Shown here: positions 1-5,227 of the stretch, in pieces
Numbering within the stretch: position 1 is the stretch's first letter
Layout of the letters: every line of letters begins with the position of its first letter
DNA from: CBDBFG01 sp965204765
GTDB taxonomy: Bacteria; Pseudomonadota; Alphaproteobacteria; Caedimonadales; UBA9215
Assembly (NCBI GenBank): GCA_965204765.1
Contig: CBDBFG010000001.1
Span: forward strand, 1 to 5,681
Length of the DNA stretch: 5,681 nucleotides
Reading direction: 5' to 3'
The notes under the pieces: model-generated
Database searches by the model: none
The model's input: the letters and a program-made list of their open reading frames with translations, nothing else
Told to the model about the DNA's origin: nothing
Made by a program: the position numbers and the translations under genes

Positions 1-874
1 CTCGCCTAGAACCATCAAGCAATCTAAAATCAATAACCATTAATCTATCAAAACTATCAGGACTATCCTTAACAAAACCAAAATTACCACCATTGGATTG
101 TAAGTCCTCTAACCTCAATATACGGGCCAATAAGTCCAATGTAACAACCTGAGTAATAAAGTTTCTTGCTATGGTATCAGCCATTATTTCCTCTTCGCTA
201 GGTTTATAGTCTATGTCACATTCAGATAACACTCCACAAGTGGAAGACATACTTGCAGGAGTCTCTCTTACTTTATCATACTCTCTAAATTGACCATCAC
301 TACTAGCATCAAGAGTAGCTATATAAAAATCTTTCTGATCACGACCAAAAAAATGGGCTTCACAGCCAAAACCTAAACCATGTAATACACGGTAAGTTAA
401 TAGTTCGGCTAAATCAAAAGGCTTAGCTGCACTGCTTCTTTCAGATAATAAACCACCAGAGTGCGTCTTAACATAATACTTGTATCGGGTTTCATTAGCA
501 TCATCATGTACTAAGGCAACTGTACCCATATATACACCAGAACCCTTGATAAGACATCTAACTTGTAAAGGACGGTGTAAAGCAGAAAAATACTCCACTG
601 TACGATCCTCTATCCTATCTTGTGCTACGTTTCTTGTGATATCCAATATGCGATTAAAATCAAAATACAAATTTCTAAAAGCTTCAGAAGTCGACGGATC
701 TTTGCTTATTACCCTTTTAATGAGATGCATTTGATGTCTGATGGCCGGATCATTATATTCTTTTGTAAGGTCAGTAAAGACAGACCAGTCTATTCCTAAA
801 TTAGTCAATCTAGTTCGGCTAGCTTCACCTAAAACACTTAAAATATTCTCTTCGGTCAATAAAGTAGTTTGCAT
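1..874 (-). CDS. Uncharacterised protein with kinase-like fold signature; 3' end beyond window, 5' end out of frame with its likely signal peptide
   Basis: 291 codons are visible from ATG 874 to the left edge without a stop, and the end lies outside the window. I do not recognise a named family. Residues fall in the order expected of a protein-kinase-like/HipA-like fold: a beta-strand lysine in YYVKTH (K136), a helix glutamate in DLAELLTYRVL (E157), strand and hinge-like GFGCEAHFF and DFYIATLD (168-189), a catalytic-loop-like segment LEDLQSNGGNFGF (255-267; D257, N261, N264) and a metal-site-like VIDF (D282). N264 to D282 is 18 residues, the spacing I recall for HipA. The N-terminal ~100 residues look helical. 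Nothing shows what it phosphorylates, or that it is active. ATG 874 has no well-spaced ribosome binding site (GGAAGA abuts it). The frame is open back to a TAG at 914-916 and overlaps the upstream secretion-signal fragment, so this is probably the body of that protein, separated by a frameshift. Coding is well supported; function is inference. Confidence 0.75.
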   Translation of the reverse strand, partial: MQTTLLTEENILSVLGEASRTRLTNLGIDWSVFTDLTKEYNDPAIRHQMHLIKRVISKDPSTSEAFRNLYFDFNRILDITRNVAQDRIEDRTVEYFSALHRPLQVRCLIKGSGVYMGTVALVHDDANETRYKYYVKTHSGGLLSERSSAAKPFDLAELLTYRVLHGLGFGCEAHFFGRDQKDFYIATLDASSDGQFREYDKVRETPASMSSTCGVLSECDIDYKPSEEEIMADTIARNFITQVVTLDLLARILRLEDLQSNGGNFGFVKDSPDSFDRLMVIDFRLLDGSRR

Positions 875-1052
875 TCTTCCGGGCTTGTTGACCAGGGGTA
901 GGATCAACCGCCGCTACTGCAGCAGTAGGCGGAGTAACACGACCAGAATCATCATCGCTCTCAGATGGTGAAGCACTGATCAAACCTAAACCCAAGGTTA
1001 ATAAGATAATAACTACCGATAATATTTTATTAGTAAGATTTAACGCACTCAT
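825..1052 (-). CDS. N-terminal signal-peptide and linker fragment, probably the 5' part of the kinase-like gene (frameshifted)
   Basis: 75 codons from ATG 1052 to TGA 825-827. A good Shine-Dalgarno (AGAGGGA, 1057-1063) stands 4 nt before the start, so this is probably where translation of the locus begins. Residues 1-9 are polar with one lysine. Residues 10-25 form an uninterrupted hydrophobic stretch (ILSVVIILLTLGLGLI), followed by SASPSE. This is a classic Sec signal peptide, with cleavage plausible after A27, or alternatively a membrane anchor. Then come an acidic patch (ESDDDS) and a low-complexity Pro/Thr/Ala/Val linker (38-52). The last ~20 residues are Arg/Lys/Phe/Cys-rich and look like out-of-frame translation, whereas the overlapping frame in the same place gives a natural helix (LLTEENILSVLGEA). 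Skipping one base between 825 and 913 joins the two. A four-base run (GGGG on the plus strand, 895-898) is a plausible indel site. Pseudogene, sequence error or programmed +1 shift cannot be told apart from sequence alone. Confidence 0.7.
   Translation of the reverse strand: MSALNLTNKILSVVIILLTLGLGLISASPSESDDDSGRVTPPTAAVAAVDPTPGQQARKNANYFIDRREYFKCFR
908..932 (-). repeat. GC-rich hairpin inside the linker-coding region
   Basis: An imperfect inverted repeat in an otherwise AT-rich window. A 6-bp stem (914-919 with 923-928) closes a 3-nt loop and is extended by 4 bp (908-911 with 929-932) across a 2-nt bulge. It encodes part of the Thr/Ala/Val linker and lies just upstream, in mRNA order, of where the frame must change. 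It may be only a by-product of Ala/Val codons, or a local indel-prone structure. Confidence 0.5.
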
Positions 1053-1056
1053 TTAT

Positions 1057-1063
1057 TCCCTCT
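1057..1063 (-). promoter_or_regulatory. Ribosome binding site fixing the start of the signal-peptide ORF
   Basis: AGAGGGA on the minus strand, 4 nt before ATG 1052. It resembles the sites of nrdA (AAGAGGA) and nrdB (GAGGAG). It argues that translation starts at 1052 and not at ATG 874, which lacks such a site. Confidence 0.7.
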
Positions 1064-1120
1064 ACAATATCAAGCAACAATAGTTATTAGAACAATACTT
1101 ATAACCAAAATCACAATATT

Positions 1121-1149
1121 AAAAAAACCAAATAATCTATAGTATTTAA
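1121..1149 (-). terminator. Weak terminator-like stem plus T-tract downstream of nrdAB
   Basis: Read on the minus strand, an A/T stem (1143-1147 with 1130-1134, extended by two G-U pairs at 1148-1149/1128-1129) is followed directly by seven T residues (1127-1121). The stem has no G-C pair, so it would be a poor intrinsic terminator. The placement, after nrdB and before the next gene's ribosome binding site, fits such a role. Confidence 0.25.
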
Positions 1150-1182
1150 TGCAGAATTAGCAAAATTAAGCTCATATGTCAA
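1136..1182 (-). promoter_or_regulatory. Candidate promoters for the signal-peptide/kinase-like locus
   Basis: On the minus strand a perfect -35 hexamer TTGACA lies at 1182-1177, but only poor -10 matches follow it (GCTAAT at 15 bp, TAATTC at 17 bp). An overlapping alternative is TTGCTA (1163-1158) with TATAGA (1141-1136) at 16-bp spacing. Either would give a leader of roughly 80-100 nt before ATG 1052. The T-tract element at 1121-1149 overlaps or immediately follows these sites, so the two readings partly compete. Confidence 0.3.
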
Positions 1183-1317
1183 ATTTATCCAAACCTAAAC
1201 AATGATACAATTGTGTAAGAATAAAATATTAAATAGTAAATGATAAAAACTATTACAAATATTTCGAGATATAATGACAAGCAGTATTGATAAAACGAAA
1301 TAGTTATTATGCAATAC

Positions 1318-1331
1318 TCGTGATTACACGA
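1318..1331 (-). repeat. Small hairpin just downstream of nrdB
   Basis: A 5-bp stem (TCGTG 1318-1322, CACGA 1327-1331) with a 4-nt loop, about 50 bp after the nrdB stop. No T-run follows it on the minus strand, so it is not a standard intrinsic terminator. It could protect the 3' end of the nrdAB message. Confidence 0.3.
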
Positions 1332-1380
1332 ACGCCAGCAATCTTATGATCTACTACAAGAAATTATAGAACTCAAAGCC

Positions 1381-2481
1381 CTATCCACTCATGCCAAGAT
1401 TTTTATATTTGGCATCAAAAGTATCCCATACTCCCTTGCCACCTTCCCAGCGACCTTGGGTAGAAGCTTTTGAGTATTCCGTAGCTCGTTGTTCAAAGAA
1501 ATTAGCATGTTCTACCCCGTTCAGAATCTCTGTTAACCAAGGCAGTGGATGAGGATTAATTTGCTCATACCTATTATGCTCAATATGTTTAAAAAAACCA
1601 AATTTTGTAGGTAAATCTAATTGAGTTAATCTCCAATCAGTAATATAGCGTATATACGATTTAATATCTTTATCGTTCATTCCTTCTACCTCACCACATT
1701 CAAAAGCTAGATCGATAAATTTATCTTCCAGTTTTACCATAGTATCAGCAATATCCAGAATATCATTTTGCACACTTTTAGTGACCGATTTGGTTTCTTT
1801 TGCCCACTCATGATACAATTTCACCATAGCTTCACAGTGCAAGCTTTCATCACGTACCGACCAAGTGATAACCTGACCCATTCCTTTCATTTTATTATTA
1901 CGTGGAAAGTTTAATAACATCGCAAAGCTAGCAAATAAAGCCATACCTTCAGTAAAGGCTCCAAACATCGCCAAAGTGCGTGCTACATCTGAACAAGTTT
2001 GAATACCAAATGTATGCATGTAATCAGCTTTGTCTGTCATAGATTTATATTCTTTAAATGCTTCAAATTCTGAATTAGGAATACCAAGAGTTTTTAATAA
2101 AAGAGCATATGCATCTATATGCACAGTTTCCATATTAACAAATGAACTCATCATCATCTTAATTTCAAGTGGTTGGAAAATCGGTACATAACGCTTCAAA
2201 TAGTTTTCACCAACTTCGATATCAGATTGTGTAAAAAATCTAAAAATCTGCATCAGAAGATTGCGATCTTTATCGGTCAATTTATCAGATTGCCAATCTT
2301 GCACATCTTCACCCATAGGAATTTCTTCTCCAAGCCAGTGCACCTGCTGTTGACGCTTCCAATATTCATATGCCCATGAATAACGTTCCACATTATAGGT
2401 ATTAGAAGAATTCAATAACCCTACTTTTCCTGTATTAATTAAATCCAGTGGATTAATATCGCCAAAACCTTTTATTGACAT
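1381..2481 (-). CDS. nrdB: Class I ribonucleoside-diphosphate reductase, beta (radical) subunit
   Basis: 366 aa, full length for the family. NrdB houses the di-metal centre and stable tyrosyl radical that NrdA uses to reduce ribonucleoside diphosphates in the cytoplasm. All expected residues can be placed with the spacing of E. coli NrdB: metal ligands D87, E118, H121, E178, E212 and H215, and radical tyrosine Y125 in ETVHIDAY (four residues after H121). W49 (HWLGEEI) and D211 match the radical-transfer path, and Y336 (ATEYSKAS) is the likely C-terminal relay tyrosine. The tyrosine predicts an ordinary tyrosyl-radical enzyme, not a Phe-type Mn/Fe variant. There is no N-terminal ATP-cone. I chose ATG 2481: GAGGAG lies 8 nt upstream, whereas the in-frame GTG at 2490 overlaps that site. 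The gene overlaps the end of nrdA by 10 bp (ATGTCAATAA), implying translational coupling and 1:1 production. It ends with TAG at 1381. Confidence 0.97.
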   Translation of the reverse strand: MSIKGFGDINPLDLINTGKVGLLNSSNTYNVERYSWAYEYWKRQQQVHWLGEEIPMGEDVQDWQSDKLTDKDRNLLMQIFRFFTQSDIEVGENYLKRYVPIFQPLEIKMMMSSFVNMETVHIDAYALLLKTLGIPNSEFEAFKEYKSMTDKADYMHTFGIQTCSDVARTLAMFGAFTEGMALFASFAMLLNFPRNNKMKGMGQVITWSVRDESLHCEAMVKLYHEWAKETKSVTKSVQNDILDIADTMVKLEDKFIDLAFECGEVEGMNDKDIKSYIRYITDWRLTQLDLPTKFGFFKHIEHNRYEQINPHPLPWLTEILNGVEHANFFEQRATEYSKASTQGRWEGGKGVWDTFDAKYKNLGMSG

Positions 2482-4400
2482 GCCAGACACTCCTCATAAT
2501 TTGTTTGCGATTCTTCTGCAATTTCTGAATTTTGCTTTTTACTGCCAGCAAATTGCGCACGCTGCACAGATCTAGAACGCAAATAGTATAAGCTTTTTAA
2601 ACCTTGTTTCCATGCTTGACGATGAATCATCATTAAGTCCCATTTATCAATATTAGGATCTAAAAACAGGTTTACTGATTGACCTTGACAAATATAAGGA
2701 GTACGGTCACCTGCCATTTCTACTACCCAACGTTGGTCTATTTCAAATGCGGTTTTAAAGATATCTTTTGCATCTTGATCTAAACATTCTAAATGTTGAA
2801 CAGAGCCATTATGCTCTAAAATTGATTGCCATATTTCTGGAATGTTTTGTCCTTTTTGCTCCAGAATAGTTTCTAAATATTTATTTTTTATACTATACGA
2901 TCCAGATAAAGTTTTATGAGTATAAATATTTGCTGGTACTGGCTCTATACCTGCGCTAGTACCACCGCATATTATACTAATCGAAGCAGTTGGTGCCACG
3001 GCAAGTTTGTGACTAAATCTTGTCTGCACCCCTCTTTCTTTGGCATCGGGACAAGCTCCTTTTTCAATGGCAAGGATATAAGCTGCCTGGTCAGCATATT
3101 TCTTTAAATGTTGAAATATCTTTAAATTTAAAGATTTAGCAATAGCACTTTCAAATGCTATATTCTTTTGCATTAATAAACTGTGGAATCCCATAACCCC
3201 TAAACCAATAGAGCGCTCGCGAAAAGCAGAATACTTTGCTTTACTCATGGAATCAGGAGCTCGATCGATAAAATCTTGCAAAACATTATCTAGGAAGCGC
3301 AATAAATCTCCGATAAATTGATCATCATTTTTCCATTCATCCCATTTTTCTGCATTGACCGACGATAAGCAACATACAGCTGTACGATCTTCACCTAAAT
3401 GATCAATTCCTGTAGGCAAGAAAATTTCCGTACATAAATTAGACATTTTTACTTCAAGACCAAGCTCTTTATGGTGTTTTGGCTGTAGTTTGTTAACATT
3501 GTCTTTAAAGATTATATATGGTTCACCGGTTTGTAATCTAGTTTCTAAGATTTTTTGCCACAATATTCTGGGGTTAATAGTTCTAATAACTTTGCCACTC
3601 TTTGGACTAATTAACTCAAAAGGAGTATTATTTTCAACCGCTTCCATAAAATCGTCTGAAACAATTACACCATGATTTAAATTTAAACATTTACGATTAA
3701 AATCCCCTGATGGCTTTCTAATTTCTAAAAACTCTTCTATCTCAGGGTGATGAATATCTAAGTATACAGCAGCAGAACCACGTCTCATAGATCCTTGTGA
3801 AATAGCCAAGGTAAATGAATCAGTTACACGCAAAAAAGGTACAATTCCAGATGTGGTACCTGATCTGGTGATTTTCTCACCACTGGATCTAACAGAACCC
3901 CAATACGTCCCTATACCACCACCATTCGAGGCTAGCCATAGATTCTCATCATAATTAGACATTATACCTTTTAACGAGTCCCCTACTTCATTCAAAAAGC
4001 AAGATATAGGAAGACCACGATTAGCACCACCATTAGATAAAACGGGTGTGGCTGGCATAAACCAAAGTTTAGACATGTAATCGTATAACCTTTGTGCATG
4101 CTCTTTATTATCGGCATATGCACATGCAACTCGTGCAAAAGCGTCTTGATAACTTTCACCTGGAAGTAAATAGCGATCTTCCAAGGTATCCTTACCAAAT
4201 GCAGTTAATAAAGAATCTTTACTGCGGTCAATTTTAATTTGCGATTGCTCTACATGCTCTTGTCGCCAAATAGAAGTATCGCGATCAGGGTCATTTTCAG
4301 GATCTTTAATAGTGATTTTGGCTACGCTAGACTGTTTCGGAGGAATATTAGTAGATGATACTAAATTGCCGAATCTATCAAAATCATATGCTCGAGACAT
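2472..4400 (-). CDS. nrdA: Class I ribonucleoside-diphosphate reductase, alpha (catalytic) subunit, short form without ATP-cone
   Basis: 642 aa, against 761 in E. coli. NrdA reduces ribonucleoside diphosphates to deoxy forms using the radical delivered by NrdB. Active-site pieces are complete: redox cysteine C134 (PISCFL), N321/C323/E325 in NLCTE (C323 = thiyl radical site), partner cysteine C343 (AVCCLSS, with an extra adjacent C344), phosphate-binding PTASISIICGGTSAGIEP (470-487), paired radical-transfer tyrosines Y605-Y606 (SLYYLRSRS) and a C-terminal relay pair C638-x-x-C641 two residues from the end. The N-terminal ~100 residues contain no ATP-cone, and NrdB has none either, so the usual dATP/ATP on-off switch appears absent; the substrate-specificity site is not excluded. 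I chose ATG 4400: AAGAGGA lies 5 nt upstream, whereas ATG 4415 would place that site inside the coding sequence. First gene of the operon with nrdB. I see no nrdI, glutaredoxin or ferredoxin partner here. Short cone-less NrdA proteins are, as I recall, typical of Rickettsia and relatives. Confidence 0.97.
   Translation of the reverse strand: MSRAYDFDRFGNLVSSTNIPPKQSSVAKITIKDPENDPDRDTSIWRQEHVEQSQIKIDRSKDSLLTAFGKDTLEDRYLLPGESYQDAFARVACAYADNKEHAQRLYDYMSKLWFMPATPVLSNGGANRGLPISCFLNEVGDSLKGIMSNYDENLWLASNGGGIGTYWGSVRSSGEKITRSGTTSGIVPFLRVTDSFTLAISQGSMRRGSAAVYLDIHHPEIEEFLEIRKPSGDFNRKCLNLNHGVIVSDDFMEAVENNTPFELISPKSGKVIRTINPRILWQKILETRLQTGEPYIIFKDNVNKLQPKHHKELGLEVKMSNLCTEIFLPTGIDHLGEDRTAVCCLSSVNAEKWDEWKNDDQFIGDLLRFLDNVLQDFIDRAPDSMSKAKYSAFRERSIGLGVMGFHSLLMQKNIAFESAIAKSLNLKIFQHLKKYADQAAYILAIEKGACPDAKERGVQTRFSHKLAVAPTASISIICGGTSAGIEPVPANIYTHKTLSGSYSIKNKYLETILEQKGQNIPEIWQSILEHNGSVQHLECLDQDAKDIFKTAFEIDQRWVVEMAGDRTPYICQGQSVNLFLDPNIDKWDLMMIHRQAWKQGLKSLYYLRSRSVQRAQFAGSKKQNSEIAEESQTNYEECLACQ
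2490..2495 (-). promoter_or_regulatory. nrdB ribosome binding site inside the nrdA 3' end
   Basis: GAGGAG on the minus strand, 8 nt before ATG 2481. It lies within the Glu-Glu-Cys codons of the nrdA tail. Its position rules out GTG 2490 as the start and supports coupling of the two cistrons. Confidence 0.75.
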
Positions 4401-4405
4401 AGTTG

Positions 4406-4412
4406 TCCTCTT
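4406..4412 (-). promoter_or_regulatory. nrdA ribosome binding site that decides the start
   Basis: AAGAGGA on the minus strand, 5 nt before ATG 4400. The upstream in-frame ATG 4415 immediately precedes it and has only AT-rich sequence before it, so the five extra residues are unlikely to be translated. Confidence 0.75.
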
Positions 4413-4589
4413 CATTATTTATTTAAAACACAATAAAAACCATAATACAAAGATGGCTTATTTGTTTTATGCCCCTAACCACAAGCGCTCTCGTTTCTTA
4501 CGATTAATGTATGACATAATGCATACTTACCTATGCAAGGCCATAATTAATTCACAACAAATCAACTGCACTAGCTATTATAATAGTCC

Positions 4590-4614
4590 AAAAAAAACCA
4601 AATACTTTGTACTT
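4590..4614 (-). terminator. Terminator-like hairpin with eight-T tract between recR and nrdA
   Basis: On the minus strand AAGTAC (4614-4609), a 3-nt loop and GTATTT (4605-4600) pair over 6 bp with one G-U. Two G residues and eight T residues follow (4597-4590). It shares a TATTTGG-T7 core with the element at 1121-1149. It sits about 190 bp upstream of nrdA, so it could end recR read-through or, if the nrd promoter lies further upstream, act as a leader attenuator. The stem is weak. Confidence 0.3.
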
Positions 4615-4900
4615 CATTCATCTGTCTTACTTATGTATGTAAAAAATGTAGCAACAGAACCTAACCAAGACATCGTATTACATCTAAATTTTACTAAACA
4701 TTTTCTCCTTACTACCACATACATACTGTCAAAAAAGACACACACTATGTACTATGGCACCGCAACCAGGCTCAACACCTCAAGCATCAAAAGGATAAAT
4801 AAAAATATAAAATTGTTCTACGCCAAGAATTAAGACTCAAATAACTCAACTGCAAAGACAAAAATGTCAAAACCCCTACTGCATCAAGGTTTGCAACGCA

Positions 4901-4923
4901 TATTATAAAACAATTTTATAATA
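4901..4923. repeat. Perfect 10-bp AT-only inverted repeat with 3-nt loop
   Basis: TATTATAAAA (4901-4910) and TTTTATAATA (4914-4923) are exact reverse complements around CAA. No T-run follows on either strand, so it is not a typical terminator. It could be a cruciform or a binding site, or mark an mRNA end. Confidence 0.6.
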
Positions 4924-4954
4924 ATTCTTCCCCAAATCAATATTTATATACTAG

Positions 4955-4998
4955 AATATTTTTACAATACTGCAAGCAATATTTTTAATATTTTTTTA
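4955..4998 (+). repeat. Three short AATATTTTTA-type direct repeats
   Basis: AATATTTTTA occurs at 4955-4964 and 4978-4987, and a longer variant with seven T residues at 4987-4998. Phased T-tracts like these can bend DNA, but spacing is uneven (23 then 9 bp) and the local base composition is very biased. Confidence 0.35.
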
Positions 4999-5013
4999 TT
5001 AATAAAATATTAA
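4985..5013. repeat. Perfect 10-bp AT-only inverted repeat with 9-nt loop
   Basis: TTAATATTTT (4985-4994) and AAAATATTAA (5004-5013) are exact reverse complements. An internal 7-bp alternative stem uses part of the loop. It is one of three inverted repeats between 4900 and 5130. Confidence 0.55.
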
Positions 5014-5036
5014 CTTTTCCCCATTGCAAATGACAA

Positions 5037-5063
5037 GATTATCATGCCAAAACTGATTATCAT
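5037..5063. repeat. Direct repeat GATTATCAT, 18-bp period
   Basis: GATTATCAT occurs at 5037-5045 and exactly again at 5055-5063. On the minus strand each reads ATGATAATC, which resembles half of a Fur-type site. It lies in the noncoding gap and could be a paired operator; no known regulator can be assigned. Confidence 0.4.
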
Positions 5064-5103
5064 AAAACATAATTATTAAGGCAAATTGCTTTATATAATC
5101 CTG

Positions 5104-5129
5104 TTATGACATAAATAAAATAGTCATAA
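5104..5129 (-). repeat. Inverted repeat about 100 bp downstream of recR
   Basis: TTATGAC (5104-5110) and GTCATAA (5123-5129) form a 7-bp stem with a 12-nt loop, extendable by G-U pairs. It is the first clear hairpin after the recR stop on the minus strand and may mark the transcript's 3' end, although no T-tract follows. Confidence 0.35.
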
Positions 5130-5227
5130 TGTGAATAAAAAATACGTGACTGATTTACAATTTTACATCAAGTCATTACTTGCTACCTCAACAATTATAC
5201 TAAATGTACAAGTTAAATTAGCAAATC

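Larger units (their letters stand above)
1079..1318 (+). repeat. Two copies of a split short direct repeat (1079-1099 and 1299-1318)
   Basis: AATAGTTATTA, then 2-3 variable bases, then CAATACT occurs at 1079-1099 (spacer GAA) and 1299-1318 (spacer TG). The two copies bracket most of the gap. The reverse complement of CAATACT also occurs at 1283-1289, so it can pair with 1312-1318 across a 22-nt loop. It could be a protein-binding site pair, remains of a duplication, or chance in AT-rich DNA. Confidence 0.4.
1053..1380. other. Intergenic gap between nrdB and the signal-peptide/kinase-like locus
   Basis: About 330 bp of AT-rich sequence with stops in all frames and no coding candidate on either strand. 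In minus-strand order it holds a short hairpin about 50 bp after the nrdB stop (1318-1331), one copy of a split repeat, two weak candidate promoters (1136-1182), a weak terminator-like stem with a T-tract (1121-1149), the second repeat copy (1079-1099) and the ribosome binding site. I saw no tRNA-like cloverleaf or T-loop signature. Confidence 0.8.
4401..5227. other. Long intergenic gap between recR and nrdA with hairpins and repeats but no convincing gene
   Basis: About 830 bp. It should contain the nrdAB promoter and the end of the recR transcript. On the minus strand I see only a weak -10-like TATTAT (4447-4442), with no good -35 at the right distance. A TTGACA at 4870-4865 also lacks a matching -10. 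A near-perfect NrdR-type box was not found; ACACTATGTACTATGG at 4742-4757 matches only one half. The plus strand is open from 4312 to 4833 (up to 173 codons), but codon content does not look like a gene. The right half (about 4890-5230) is extremely AT-rich and carries three inverted repeats and one direct repeat, listed separately. No DnaA boxes, tRNA or tmRNA signature was recognised. Confidence 0.7.

Noticed and set aside
480..971. Plus-strand open frames at 480-734 and 741-971
   Set aside because: They are antisense to the continuous minus-strand body of the kinase-like gene and its signal-peptide piece, have no ribosome binding site and encode no recognisable protein.
2481..2490. GTG at 2490 as nrdB start
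   Set aside because: The Shine-Dalgarno GAGGAG overlaps this codon; ATG 2481 has correct 8-nt spacing.
2173..3675. Plus-strand open frames at 2173-2379, 2916-3107 and 3490-3675
   Set aside because: All are antisense to conserved nrdB or nrdA coding sequence; shadow frames.
3992..4198. 68-codon minus-strand frame inside nrdA
   Set aside because: Lies entirely within the well-supported NrdA reading frame, in another frame, with no initiation signal.
4685..4712. Minus-strand AGGAGAAAATG (4710-4700) as a gene start
   Set aside because: The frame stops after five codons, so the ribosome-site-like sequence is probably chance or a remnant too short to support.
4742..4757. NrdR-box-like ACACTATGTACTATGG upstream of nrdA
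   Set aside because: Only the left half fits the palindromic consensus, no second box is nearby, and it lies ~340 bp from the start codon.
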